From Bacillota bacterium (lineage in GTDB: Bacteria; Bacillota; Clostridia; Lachnospirales; Lachnospiraceae): DNA of 64,000 nucleotides. A program made the translations under genes and the position numbers. The notes beneath the pieces are model-generated. The model was given only the letters and a program-made list of their open reading frames with translations, was not told the origin of the DNA and ran no database searches. Shown here one piece after another: positions 17,304 to 27,051 of this stretch. How positions within the stretch are numbered: the first letter of the stretch is position 1; every line of letters begins with the position of its first letter. The DNA lies in contig JAEZZQ010000021.1 of assembly GCA_023442465.1 (NCBI GenBank), positions 1 to 64,000 of the forward strand, read 5' to 3'.

Positions 17304-18894
17304 TTTACTTATAGCCGACGATGAACCGTTGGTTCAGGCAGGTATTAAATCCATGCTCAATTGGGAGGATTACGATATAAATATTATAGGAACAGCGACC
17401 AATGGAGCCATTGCCTACCATATGATAAAGGAGAATTCCCCTGAAATCGTCATAACAGATATTAAGATGCCCCTTATGAGCGGGCTGGAACTGGCTAAGA
17501 AATGTTATGAAGAAGGAATGATTCTGCCTATATTCATTATCCTTACCAGTTACGAAGAATTTCAGTTCGTAAAGGAAGCCCTTACCTATCAGGTCGCCGA
17601 TTACCTTGTGAAGCTGGAACTCACTCCTGAAATCCTTGGAGAATCCTTAAAGCGTGCTATCGGTAAGGTATCCGAGATGCAAAAAACAATAAGCGCCGCA
17701 AATACTTCTATCGGAAGTATTTACTTATTAAAAGAGCAGTTTTATACGAGACTTATTTTGAACCTGTTCGAATCTGAGCATCAATTCGAAATTCAATATA
17801 ATAACCTCAATATCGATTTCAATCATGAGGCCTTTGCTGCCTCTTACATCGAAATACAAAGTGAAAAACTGTCTTCTATGTCCTCCGAAAAAAGGCTTAA
17901 CCTATACACCAGCAGCCTGCAAATTGTGCGGGAATTGACGGCTAAGTACATTCCCTGCCACGTTCTGTCACTGGATACGAAGCATTTTGCCATTATCTTT
18001 TTTTTGGATAAGGACACCGAAGAGTTCAAAGAAATTATCCGCAGCACCATAGAGCAGGTTTCCTCCATGCTCTACAACTATTACAGCGTCACCATACTGG
18101 CGAGTGTCGGAGCAGTAGTTAAAAAGCCAATACAAATCGCCTCCTCTTTTCAGGATGCCAAGCAGGTATTCTCGCAGCTGACACCGGAGCATCCTCTTCT
18201 TTTTGCAGAGGATACTCCTTACGATAAGCCTCTCAAAAATGTCTTCAATATGTCTTTATTCAAAGAGGACATCCGAAAGGCCTATGCCGAATTCGATGAG
18301 AAGGCGCTTTATGCCATTTTTACCTCTATTATGGAGCTGTTCCAGAATCAGCCCTCCCACTATGTACAAGCGCTGGACGCTGCCGGAAACATTCTGTATT
18401 TATCCCTTTCCCTGTTGAGTAACGGCGAGCAGACAGTATCGGAAATATTTATAAACAAAAACAACGGATATCGTTCCCTCTACGAGCTTACCAATGTGGA
18501 ACAGATATTGGAATGGCTGACCATATTCCGTGACGGGCTGTGCAAAAGCTTCGCCACCCACAACAAAGATTACAAGAACCATATCGTAATCAATGTGAAA
18601 AAGTACATTAGTGAACACGTAGAGGAAAAGCTTACCTTAAATAAAGTAGCCGAGGTTTTTAATATAAGTCCAAATTATTTGAGCGTCCTTTTCTCCAAAT
18701 ACAACGATTTGGGATTTACTGATTACATCAATCAGAGCAAAGTCGATGCCGCGAAAAAGATGATGGCGGACGGAGATTTTAAGATATATGAAATATCCGA
18801 TATCCTCGGTTTCGAAAGCGCCTTTTATTTCAGCCGTGTGTTCAAAAAGGTAACCGGAGTCTCTCCCAGGGATTATATGAGCCAAATTATATAA
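17296..18894 (+). CDS. YesN-type response regulator (locus 1)
   Basis: 532-aa response regulator with an N-terminal receiver domain (DDE at 8-10, phospho-accepting D55 in VITDIKMP, and K near 106), a long middle region of about 300 residues typical of YesN proteins, and a C-terminal AraC-type DNA-binding domain from about residue 430 (LNKVAEVFNISPNYLSVLF and IYEISDILGFESAFYFSRVF). Translation is coupled to the kinase through the 8-bp overlap. The target is presumably the importer operon promoter between 15026 and 15264. Confidence 0.93.
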   Translation: MINLLIADDEPLVQAGIKSMLNWEDYDINIIGTATNGAIAYHMIKENSPEIVITDIKMPLMSGLELAKKCYEEGMILPIFIILTSYEEFQFVKEALTYQVADYLVKLELTPEILGESLKRAIGKVSEMQKTISAANTSIGSIYLLKEQFYTRLILNLFESEHQFEIQYNNLNIDFNHEAFAASYIEIQSEKLSSMSSEKRLNLYTSSLQIVRELTAKYIPCHVLSLDTKHFAIIFFLDKDTEEFKEIIRSTIEQVSSMLYNYYSVTILASVGAVVKKPIQIASSFQDAKQVFSQLTPEHPLLFAEDTPYDKPLKNVFNMSLFKEDIRKAYAEFDEKALYAIFTSIMELFQNQPSHYVQALDAAGNILYLSLSLLSNGEQTVSEIFINKNNGYRSLYELTNVEQILEWLTIFRDGLCKSFATHNKDYKNHIVINVKKYISEHVEEKLTLNKVAEVFNISPNYLSVLFSKYNDLGFTDYINQSKVDAAKKMMADGDFKIYEISDILGFESAFYFSRVFKKVTGVSPRDYMSQII

Positions 18895-18965
18895 ATACTA
18901 AATAAAATAGTGAAGCTTATCGTAATATAATTCATTCTAATTATTGAAATATAAAATTATACTGG

Positions 18966-19002
18966 AACCAGAGAAGCTTTTTACTTGCTTTTCTGGTTTT
19001 TG
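18966..19002 (+). terminator. Intrinsic terminator after the response regulator
   Basis: The stem AACCAGAGAAGC pairs with GCTTTTCTGGTT (one mismatch) around TTTTTACTT, followed by TTTGTT. It sits 70 bp after the stop and separates the regulators from the heparinase-like gene. Confidence 0.75.
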
Positions 19003-19085
19003 TTCCATTATGTTCAAGTACATGCCTGCGGCTAGTATATCGTCCATCAAATAACTGGAATGAGTACACCGGGAGTTCACAGGTC

Positions 19086-20933
19086 ATGAAGAAAGGTATG
19101 GTTATCCGTATGTTTTTTGAATTTGCTAAAGAATACCGGCATCCCCTTATCCCCTTCACACCCTTTGCACCCATTACCGATAGAGGGGCTTGGGATTCCT
19201 TGGATGCGCAGTGGCGAAAGGAAGCAATCGGGTTGGGTGAAAAATACCTGGAGTTTTCCTTTCCTTATATCTCAGCCTCGGATTTTATGGATTTTTCGAA
19301 AACAGGAAACAGAGTCCGGTTCGAGTCCAAATCCTTCTCTAAGCGTCTGGCCCTAAGTGCGCTGGTACTGGCAGAATGCGCAGAAAACGAAGGGCGGTTT
19401 ACGCAAGATATTATAAACGGTATTTTTTCTATTTGCGAAGAAAGCGCATGGCAGCTTCCGGCGCATAATTCCTATATCCGCGACTGCACGCAGTTTCCCC
19501 TGCCCGATGTGACAGCTCCCGTGTTAGACCTGTTTGCCTGCGAGACAGGCGCGGTTCTGGCTGCTGCCTATTATCTGATGAAGGACGCTCTCGATAAGAT
19601 CAGTCCCTTCATAACAAAACGGATTCTCTCGGAGCTTGACCACCGCATCTTTACTCCATATTTAAACGTCCATTTCTGGTGGATGGGCAACGGAAATGAG
19701 CCGATGAATAACTGGACGATCTGGTGTACACAGAATGTCCTGCTTTCTGTCTTCTTAACAGATGGAAATGAGGATATCCGGTACGACATTTTTCTGAAGG
19801 CTTGTAAAAGTACCGATTACTTTCTTGCCGAATACGGTGAGGACGGCTGCTGTGACGAAGGTGCTCAGTATTATCGCCATGCCGGTCTATGCCTGTTCAA
19901 TACTATGGAGATACTGAATGCAATAACAAACGGCCGCTTCGCTTCCCTCTATGAAGATACGAAAATCCGAAATATTGCTTCTTACATACTGAACGTTCAC
20001 ATCGACGACAAATACTATGTGAACTTCGCAGATTGTTCCCCCGCCGCAGGGCGCGCGGGAGTACGGGAATATTTATTCGCCAGACGGACCGGCAACAAGG
20101 CGATGGAGCAGTTTGCCGCTGACGATTTCAAAAAAGATTTGCCCGCGTCTCTCCTCTTGTCCTCAGAAAATAATTTATACTATCGTTTGCAGAACGCATT
20201 TACTGCTGCCGAGATAAAGGGCTGTGATACCAGCCTCCCGCTTCCCCGCCGGGATATATTTTATCCCAGTACGGGTCTCTTTATCGCAAGAGATGAACAA
20301 CTCTGCCTCGCCGTAAAGGCAGGGGGTAACGGGGACAGTCATAACCACAACGATACCGGAAGCTTTACCATATATAAGGACGGCAAGCCTCTGTTCATCG
20401 ACATCGGAGTGGAAAGCTATACGAAGAAAACCTTCTCTTCCCAGCGTTACGAAATATGGACCATGCAGTCCTCCTACCACAACCTTCCTACCGTGGGCGG
20501 CTTTATGCAAAAAGACGGAGCCGAATATAAGGCAAAGGATGTTGTTTACCGGCTGGAAAAGGAGGTATGCGATATCGAAATGGATATTTCGGGGGCTTAT
20601 CCCCCGGAATGCGGCCTTCTTTTCTATAAACGGCATGCCGCCCTATACAAGGGAAAATATATCGCTATTGAGGACTGTTTTTCCGTTCTTCCATCTCAGG
20701 TGGTCATCAGCCTTATGACCTATGAAAAGCCTGTAGTCAGTCACTTATCCGATAAGAACAGCACCACGGTTTCCATAGGCTCCTTGGGAAAGATGCAAAT
20801 AGAAGGCGGCAGCATTTATACGATAGAGGAAATTCCAGTTGCCGATCCTCGTCTGAAGTCTGTCTGGGAGCACGAAATCTACCGGATTCTGATCCTGCCG
20901 GAAAAAAACAGTTTGAAAATACTGATTTCATAG
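19086..20933 (+). CDS. Heparinase II/III family protein (cytosolic lyase-like)
   Basis: 615-aa protein of the heparinase II/III superfamily. The N-terminal two thirds form an alpha/alpha barrel (FWWMGNGNEPMNNWTIWC near 200, DEGAQYYRHAGLCLF near 258), and the C-terminal beta-sandwich carries the signature GNGDSHNHNDTGSF near residue 415. Family lyases cleave uronic acid-containing glycans by beta-elimination, giving the unsaturated ends GH88 removes. There is no signal peptide, so it should act on imported oligosaccharides. The start at 19086 has a modest GGGAG site; ATG at 19110 is an alternative. It is 32 bp before the chemoreceptor. The exact polymer (heparan, alginate, ulvan or pectin-type) cannot be told from sequence. 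Confidence 0.87.
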   Translation: MKKGMVIRMFFEFAKEYRHPLIPFTPFAPITDRGAWDSLDAQWRKEAIGLGEKYLEFSFPYISASDFMDFSKTGNRVRFESKSFSKRLALSALVLAECAENEGRFTQDIINGIFSICEESAWQLPAHNSYIRDCTQFPLPDVTAPVLDLFACETGAVLAAAYYLMKDALDKISPFITKRILSELDHRIFTPYLNVHFWWMGNGNEPMNNWTIWCTQNVLLSVFLTDGNEDIRYDIFLKACKSTDYFLAEYGEDGCCDEGAQYYRHAGLCLFNTMEILNAITNGRFASLYEDTKIRNIASYILNVHIDDKYYVNFADCSPAAGRAGVREYLFARRTGNKAMEQFAADDFKKDLPASLLLSSENNLYYRLQNAFTAAEIKGCDTSLPLPRRDIFYPSTGLFIARDEQLCLAVKAGGNGDSHNHNDTGSFTIYKDGKPLFIDIGVESYTKKTFSSQRYEIWTMQSSYHNLPTVGGFMQKDGAEYKAKDVVYRLEKEVCDIEMDISGAYPPECGLLFYKRHAALYKGKYIAIEDCFSVLPSQVVISLMTYEKPVVSHLSDKNSTTVSIGSLGKMQIEGGSIYTIEEIPVADPRLKSVWEHEIYRILILPEKNSLKILIS

Positions 20934-20965
20934 AACCGCATTGCAGTGTACAAAAGGAGGAAGCA

Positions 20966-23029
20966 ATGAAAAAAACAAGGAAAGTGAAAAAAATCAAATT
21001 ATCCAAGAAACACGGTATTATAAGACAAATCAGCGTTGCCTTTATCATCCCCATTCTCTGCGTTATTCTCGTGGGCGTACTTGCTTACTCTCAGGCAGAA
21101 AAGGGGATAAGGGAAAAATATGAGGATTCCTCTTTGGCTGCCATAAAAATGATTGATCAGTATATCGACCTGGGTCTTCAACTGGGAGAAGCCGAAGCCT
21201 TGAAGTATGCCAACGATCCTAACATGAATAAGTATTACATGGGTCTGTACGAAGGAGATAACTCCAAGAAAATGCAGATCATTGACAGCATGAAATCCGG
21301 CATGGAGTCCGCACGTAACACCAACAAGTTCATTCATGACATACATATCATCACTCAGCCCGGCATTATTATGCAGACTACAAAGGATATGAAAAAGGGG
21401 AGCGGCACCGGTTTCTACGATGAGCTGGAGACGGAGATTCAGGAAACCTGCGGTTCCGGCATATTCTCTGCCTGGCTGGATTCCCACGCTATCATTGATG
21501 AGAAGCTGGGGACTAGTGCGGAAGACTATCTTCTTTCCTACTACTGCGCTTCTAACAATTCAAAGGCGGGCGTTGTTGTTGATATAAGCAAAAGCATGAT
21601 TCTGGACATTCTGGATAAAACGGATATTGGCGCAGGCAGTACGGTAGGGCTTATAACAAGAGGCGGCAGAGAAGTGGTTACCGGCAGCGAACTGGGATTT
21701 ACTCTGACAGACAGTGATTTTTACAGACAGTTTCAAAATTCCGGTGAAACACAAACCACCGGCTACATAAAAGAGGGAGGCATGAGCTATCTTCTTCTTG
21801 CCTCCAGGAACAATATTGCAGGTATCGTCGTATATGCCGTAATACCGAAAGATATTGTGACTGAGAAAGCAAACAATATTAAGACCATTACCATTCTTCT
21901 CGTTATTTTATCCTGTGTCATCGCCAGCGTTCTCGCGGCTTTGATTTCTATAAAAATCAGCAGGAGAATGAAGCTTATTATGGCAGGCCTTGACAAGTCT
22001 TCTTCCGGGGACCTTACGGCTGAGATAAAAATACGGGGAAATGACGAATTCAGCAGTATCGGGCAGAACGTTACCCAAATGTTAGAGCATATGCGCGTTT
22101 TGGTTCACGACTTCAAGGAGAGTGTTTCCCGGGTGTCCGAAACCTCCGGCGAAGTTAAAAATACATCCGACACGGTAAACAGCCATTCCGGCGATATCAA
22201 TCATGCCATTGAAGAAATCCGGCAAGGAATCGAAAACCAGAGAGAAAATGCCAACGAGTGCCAGCAGAAAATGGATCTGTTGTCCGGGGAAATAAAGACG
22301 GTATTGCAGGAAATAGGAAAGATAGAGACCTTTGCTTCTTCCAGCCACGAAATGATCAAATCGGGGGTACTGCAGATGAATTCGCTGTCTCACAGCTCGG
22401 ATTCCACCTCACAGGTTACGGCGAAGGTCATTGACAACATTTCCTATTTATCTCAGAAAGCGAAGTCCATAGAAGCATTTATCGGTATTATCAACGATAT
22501 TTCAGAGCAAACCACGCTCCTTTCCTTAAACGCCTCCATTGAAGCTGCCCGCGCAGGTGCTGCAGGCCGAAGTTTCTCAGTGGTCGCAGAGGAAATACGC
22601 AAGCTTGCGGACAACTCTCTGGAAGCGGCGGAACAAATCCAAAATACAGTAAATGACATCATGGCCCAAATGCAGGAGACTACGAGCAATGCGCAGGAAG
22701 CGAAGGAAATCGTAGGCGAGCAGGAGAAAGGTGTTAAAGAAATGGCTGTCATTTTCGACAAGCTGAGCCTCGGAATGACGGAACTCATCATGAGCGTAGA
22801 TGAAATAAGCCAGAACGTGGAAAGCGTAAACGCCGGACGCCATGCGACCAAGCTTGCCGTTGGAAGGATTACCGAGGTTACTGAATCCACCTCCGACTCC
22901 GCCGCCAAGGTAGGTATACTGGCAGATGAACTTCTGATAAATGCGGAGAAAATGGATTCTATATCTCAGAACTTGATGGAGGATATGGATACGCTGGAGA
23001 AGAAAATGGAACATTTTGTGGTAGAGTAA
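20966..23029 (+). CDS. Methyl-accepting chemotaxis protein (locus 1)
   Basis: Transmembrane chemoreceptor, 687 aa. One membrane segment near residues 28-45, an extracellular sensor of about 250 residues, a second segment near 303-328, a HAMP domain, and the cytoplasmic coiled coil with the conserved tip EQTTLLSLNASIEAARAG near 512. An AAGGAGG site precedes the start. It follows the heparinase-like gene closely and so is probably co-transcribed, suggesting that taxis toward the substrate or a breakdown product is switched on with utilisation. A similar receptor lies in the GH115 locus at 33940. Confidence 0.92.
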   Translation: MKKTRKVKKIKLSKKHGIIRQISVAFIIPILCVILVGVLAYSQAEKGIREKYEDSSLAAIKMIDQYIDLGLQLGEAEALKYANDPNMNKYYMGLYEGDNSKKMQIIDSMKSGMESARNTNKFIHDIHIITQPGIIMQTTKDMKKGSGTGFYDELETEIQETCGSGIFSAWLDSHAIIDEKLGTSAEDYLLSYYCASNNSKAGVVVDISKSMILDILDKTDIGAGSTVGLITRGGREVVTGSELGFTLTDSDFYRQFQNSGETQTTGYIKEGGMSYLLLASRNNIAGIVVYAVIPKDIVTEKANNIKTITILLVILSCVIASVLAALISIKISRRMKLIMAGLDKSSSGDLTAEIKIRGNDEFSSIGQNVTQMLEHMRVLVHDFKESVSRVSETSGEVKNTSDTVNSHSGDINHAIEEIRQGIENQRENANECQQKMDLLSGEIKTVLQEIGKIETFASSSHEMIKSGVLQMNSLSHSSDSTSQVTAKVIDNISYLSQKAKSIEAFIGIINDISEQTTLLSLNASIEAARAGAAGRSFSVVAEEIRKLADNSLEAAEQIQNTVNDIMAQMQETTSNAQEAKEIVGEQEKGVKEMAVIFDKLSLGMTELIMSVDEISQNVESVNAGRHATKLAVGRITEVTESTSDSAAKVGILADELLINAEKMDSISQNLMEDMDTLEKKMEHFVVE

Positions 23030-23053
23030 GATGAATTTTTTCTGCGGTCTTCG

Positions 23054-23082
23054 TTTACAAAACAAACTTTGTAATGTATAAT
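23054..23082 (+). promoter_or_regulatory. Promoter of the YczE-like gene
   Basis: TTTACA, a 17-bp spacer and TATAAT. The predicted leader of about 215 nt has two hairpins (for example GAAAGTG near 23226 with CACTTTC near 23266) and a segment, GAAGCACACTTTCGTTCTA, nearly the same as one at 48526-48546. Confidence 0.65.
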
Positions 23083-23303
23083 TACCAAAGTAATAAAGCA
23101 CCGAATAGATTGAAGATCTGTTTTCAGATACTTTGCTTTATAGGTGTGTAACATGATGATAAGGGGTTTCCTATACGGTGTTTGTCTGCAAGCACTTTTG
23201 TTGGGAAACTCTTTTAATGTAAATAGGAAAGTGCGTCCAAAATGCTTGGCTACAAGGCTGAGAAGCACACTTTCGTTCTATAGCTAAGGAGAAACTAACT
23301 GAG

Positions 23304-23951
23304 ATGAAAAAAACACTTGTTATTTTAATGAAATATCTGTCGGCTCTTGGTCTTCGCAGAATTCTATGTATGTTCGCAGGAAACACCCTGCTTGGCATCG
23401 GAATTGCCTTTTACCGCCATGCAGCATTGGGCAATGATCCTTTTTCTGCCATGACATTATCTTTATCCATGAGGACCCCTTTAAATTATGGAACGTTTCT
23501 TTTGTTATTTAATTTTTGTCTTTTCAGCTTTCAGTTCTTTTTGGGCAAAAAATATATTGGAATCGGAACGCTGGTAAACTGGACTCTGGTCGGCTATGTA
23601 GCGGATTTTTGTATGTATTTGGATACTCATTATATTACACTCCCTGATACTTATCCAGTTCGGGTGATTGTTCTGCTGTCTGCTATTCTTATATCGGCAA
23701 TGGGCGTATCCCTTTATCAGACTTCAGCCTCCGGTATCTCTCCCTATGATTACCTTTCACTCGGACTATCCGAACAAGCTCATTTACCTTATCTCTTCTG
23801 TCGTATCGCTTGTGACGCAACCGCAGTAATTATAGCTTTTATAGCAGGCGGATTAGTTGGTATCGGAACGTTTCTCACGGTTTTGATGCTCGGACCTTCC
23901 ATACAGTTTTTTACAAGGACTGTTTCAAAGAAATTACTAAAGCAAGTTTAA
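23304..23951 (+). CDS. YczE/YitT-like membrane protein
   Basis: 215-aa integral membrane protein with about five hydrophobic segments and the family pattern GIGIAFYRHAALGNDPFSAM near residue 32 and GVSLYQTSASGISPYDYLSL near 135. The YczE/YyaS/YitT group is widespread in Firmicutes; its function is not established. It has its own promoter and long leader, so it may be independent of the flanking uronate genes. It ends 42 bp before the promoter of the second AraC regulator. Confidence 0.82.
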   Translation: MKKTLVILMKYLSALGLRRILCMFAGNTLLGIGIAFYRHAALGNDPFSAMTLSLSMRTPLNYGTFLLLFNFCLFSFQFFLGKKYIGIGTLVNWTLVGYVADFCMYLDTHYITLPDTYPVRVIVLLSAILISAMGVSLYQTSASGISPYDYLSLGLSEQAHLPYLFCRIACDATAVIIAFIAGGLVGIGTFLTVLMLGPSIQFFTRTVSKKLLKQV

Positions 23952-23992
23952 ATTAAGAAACTGCAAATAAAAAACTCGAATTGATGAAAATG

Positions 23993-24021
23993 TTGTAAAT
24001 GCTAAACATGCCCCTTATAAT
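23993..24021 (+). promoter_or_regulatory. Promoter of the second AraC regulator
   Basis: TTGTAA, a 17-bp spacer ending GCCCCT, and TATAAT. It matches the layout upstream of the paralogue at 7112. Confidence 0.75.
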
Positions 24022-24090
24022 AGTAGATGAAGTGATGATAGGCTTAAAATTACAATTAAAAATAAATAAAAGGGAAAGGTGCAAAAAGTC

Positions 24091-24948
24091 ATGAAAGAAT
24101 TTACATCCAACATGGAAGCGATTCAGTATTGCATTACAAACAAGTATTTTTCTCTTGCTCATCTTTACAGCGATGAAAAGCCGCTGGACATGCATATTCA
24201 CGACTGCTACGAGATTTATTATTCTATATCCGGAGGCAAACAGTTCTTGATCGATAACCGGTTTTATACGATTGAGCCGGGAGATATTTTCTTTATTAAT
24301 CAATATGAAAGCCATCACCTGACACAGATAGATGCCCGCATTCACGAGAGAATCGTTCTCTCTATTCATCCCGATTATTTAAGTCGTATTTCTTCTGAAA
24401 TAACCGACTTAAGCCATTGCTTTACTCACAGAAATGCCGATTATCCACATAAATTTCATCTCGATTCCGATTTGGGCAAACGCTTTATTTATCTGATACA
24501 TAAAATAGCGGAAGCCGAAGGCTTCGGCACGGATTTGACGGAGCGTTCGGCTCTTACGGAGCTTATGGTATTCTTAAACAAGTTTTTTGATGAATCCTGC
24601 CACCGCAAATATAAGGAAGCGGTCACAACGAATCATGCTCAGGTGGATGATATTCTTTCTTATATCAATCAACATATTTCTGAAGACTTGACGCTTGAGA
24701 TGCTGTCGGAATATTTTTACTTAAGCGGTTCTTATTTGTGCCGTATCTTCAAGTCCACCACCGGAACTACGATCAACAAATATATTACCGCGAGAAGGAT
24801 TACCATCGCAAAATCTCTGCTAAATGAAGGGCATTCCGTGACGGAGACCTGTGAAAAATGCGGCTTTAACGACTATAGCAACTTCTTAAAATCCTTTACA
24901 AAAGCAGTGGGCATATCTCCGAAGAAATATGCCCGGTTTAATTCCTGA
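24091..24948 (+). CDS. AraC-family regulator with cupin sensor (paralogue 2)
   Basis: 285-aa paralogue of the regulator at 7112, aligning end to end without gaps. The cupin sensor covers about residues 20-100 (MHIHDCYEIYYSISG, EPGDIFFINQYESHH) and the paired helix-turn-helix lies at 180-285. Differences are concentrated in the middle (residues about 120-180), while the DNA-contacting helices are almost unchanged. The start at 24091 (MKEFTS) aligns with the paralogue; an upstream GTG at 24079 overlaps the AGGGAAAGG site. It converges with the GH115 operon, so it may regulate the glucuronoxylan branch, or both branches. Confidence 0.9.
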   Translation: MKEFTSNMEAIQYCITNKYFSLAHLYSDEKPLDMHIHDCYEIYYSISGGKQFLIDNRFYTIEPGDIFFINQYESHHLTQIDARIHERIVLSIHPDYLSRISSEITDLSHCFTHRNADYPHKFHLDSDLGKRFIYLIHKIAEAEGFGTDLTERSALTELMVFLNKFFDESCHRKYKEAVTTNHAQVDDILSYINQHISEDLTLEMLSEYFYLSGSYLCRIFKSTTGTTINKYITARRITIAKSLLNEGHSVTETCEKCGFNDYSNFLKSFTKAVGISPKKYARFNS

Positions 24949-24996
24949 GCCCTGCTTCGATGAGCGGGGCGTATTGCATTCTGCAGCCTTCACGTG

Positions 24997-27039
24997 TTAA
25001 ATATGTTCTGATACTTCTCTCCGATATTTTTTCATTGCCCGGAACAATTCCCGATCCGACATATGATTTTCCATATTTGTTATCAACACTACTCTTTTAT
25101 CCTTATCGGAATAGACCACATCTCTTTGCCATTTATAAAAATCAGGCCCATCATCCAGATTACGGATATATCCCATCAATCTCTCTAAACAATAAGCCGT
25201 TTCCTTTATATCTGCCAGACAGTCATTGGCATAAAAGTCTTTCCATTTGCCATGCTCTCTTTCCCTCATAGCTTGGTTGGCTTCCTCATACTGTATTGCG
25301 GCTTCTCCAATCATATAAAAAGCATCCATGTATTTTTCATTTTTATATTTATTATATCCCTCACAGAACGCAATTGCTCCCTTCATGCAAAATAAGTGAA
25401 GCTTCACTTGAAGTAAAATAGAATCTTCCCACAAATCTCCTCCCTTTACTTCCTCACACTTCTTAAGCAGCCTCTCAAACCTTTTAAACCCCTCTTCACA
25501 TTTTTCCTGATACCATAAGACCTGTGCTGAAAAATCCTCTTTTTCAGCACACCAATACAAATTTTCACAAGGCCTCTTTCCTCCATTTTTCATCCAACCA
25601 TGAATCAAGCCCCTTGTTACATAATTGTAGAATTGTTCTCCGGCATGCTCGTCTTCTCTCATTCCATAGCTGATTGTATTAGAAAAATAATCTTCCAGGC
25701 ACTCTTTTATTTTCTCTCTTAAAGGAACTTCTTTTGTATAGTAATCTAAAAGATATTTTTCTCTGTGCTGCTGTGCCGTTATATATTTGTTTTTCCAAAG
25801 ATTTGCAATAAAGTCCAAAGGATATACATGAGGCTTTATATTAGAAGCATTTATGATCCATAACTTATCTATTCCGCATTTGTATGCTGCTCCCAGCTCT
25901 TTTTCCACAAATTCCATAGAATTAGGAAGCATAGTGATATGATTTGCCGCCTGCAGATCGTAAAAAGAAACATGATAATACGTTCCATGATTTTTATCCT
26001 TAAGCTTTTCATCCGGAATAGCCGGAACTCTTGGATTGTGGTTCCCTTGTCTTCTGGAAACCATTTTCCCATATCCGTTATCTGCCCAAATCATAATTAC
26101 GTCCTCAGGGATGGTAAGAAGCCCTTCCCGGAACAACTCCATGATTTCGCCATACAGATTTGTACAAAATACCGCATCCGGTACTTCTCCCTTTACCATA
26201 TCATATTGTTCTTTTATAATTCCGCTAATTAATTTTCCTCTCTTTTCCGGAGTATCATAAGCAGGGTCATTTTCCCAAAAGGGAACATCTCCTTGTCCTC
26301 TGAACCCCAGATTCCATATCACTTTCTGCCCTTTTTGCTTTTCAATTCCCTCTTCCCAAAGCTTCCTGAATAAATCCGGATGCTCATTATATGAGGGAGT
26401 AAGCTGCGGATATGCCCTGGCAAACATCTCTGCACCCAAAGGCTCTGCATGGTGATGAGTGATCATCAATCCCATATCCGCTGCAAGAGGCGCATATATT
26501 TTTGAATTCTTATCTGTACCCGGAATGACCAGATTTCCTCCCAGCCTGAGAAGCGCTTCAAACACCATTTCCCATGGATATTCACTGCTTATACCTGCGT
26601 TCCAATGACTGAGCAGCACTTCATCATTAATAAACCACCCTCTATATGCTATCCTAAAACAGTCTGAGGCATATTCACCCACCGGTATCTCCGTCTGCCT
26701 TCTGGGAAGAAACTTTTGGTCGTTCCAAAACCATAACGGCAAGATTCCCATATACCTTTCGCTAATATGGTGAAGCGCATATATGAATCCAAGCTCATCA
26801 CCCGCCATAATCGAAAGAACATTTTCCTTTATCTGCAGACGATATTGCTCTGCAGGCATCTCCTGCACGCACATTACAATACTTCCGCCCTTTGCGTCAG
26901 CCTTCTCCTCCAGTACCATATTCATATCCCTGCGGAACCGTCCGATTGCTCTTGTCACAGGCTCCGCATCCAAAATAGTATCATAGGACATTCCATTAAC
27001 CGAAATTGCTGAATTACTGTTTAAGATAAATGCACTCAT
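24997..27039 (-). CDS. GH115 alpha-glucuronidase
   Basis: Glycoside hydrolase family 115, 680 aa. These enzymes release (4-O-methyl-)glucuronic acid from internal or terminal xylose units of glucuronoxylan. Family features include RYMGILPLWFWND near residue 95, YRGWFINDE at 132-140, GTDKNSKIYAPLAADMGL near 174, the THHHAEPLG motif near 194 and NLGFRGQGDVPFW near 243. It lacks a signal peptide and is shorter than the 800-1000 aa of many characterised members, so it probably acts in the cytosol on imported branched oligosaccharides. An AGGAGG-type site (GCGGAGGAAAATA) precedes the start. The downstream products feed uxaC-uxuB-uxuA. Confidence 0.88.
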   Translation of the reverse strand: MSAFILNSNSAISVNGMSYDTILDAEPVTRAIGRFRRDMNMVLEEKADAKGGSIVMCVQEMPAEQYRLQIKENVLSIMAGDELGFIYALHHISERYMGILPLWFWNDQKFLPRRQTEIPVGEYASDCFRIAYRGWFINDEVLLSHWNAGISSEYPWEMVFEALLRLGGNLVIPGTDKNSKIYAPLAADMGLMITHHHAEPLGAEMFARAYPQLTPSYNEHPDLFRKLWEEGIEKQKGQKVIWNLGFRGQGDVPFWENDPAYDTPEKRGKLISGIIKEQYDMVKGEVPDAVFCTNLYGEIMELFREGLLTIPEDVIMIWADNGYGKMVSRRQGNHNPRVPAIPDEKLKDKNHGTYYHVSFYDLQAANHITMLPNSMEFVEKELGAAYKCGIDKLWIINASNIKPHVYPLDFIANLWKNKYITAQQHREKYLLDYYTKEVPLREKIKECLEDYFSNTISYGMREDEHAGEQFYNYVTRGLIHGWMKNGGKRPCENLYWCAEKEDFSAQVLWYQEKCEEGFKRFERLLKKCEEVKGGDLWEDSILLQVKLHLFCMKGAIAFCEGYNKYKNEKYMDAFYMIGEAAIQYEEANQAMREREHGKWKDFYANDCLADIKETAYCLERLMGYIRNLDDGPDFYKWQRDVVYSDKDKRVVLITNMENHMSDRELFRAMKKYRREVSEHI

Positions 27040-27051
27040 TATTTTCCTCCG

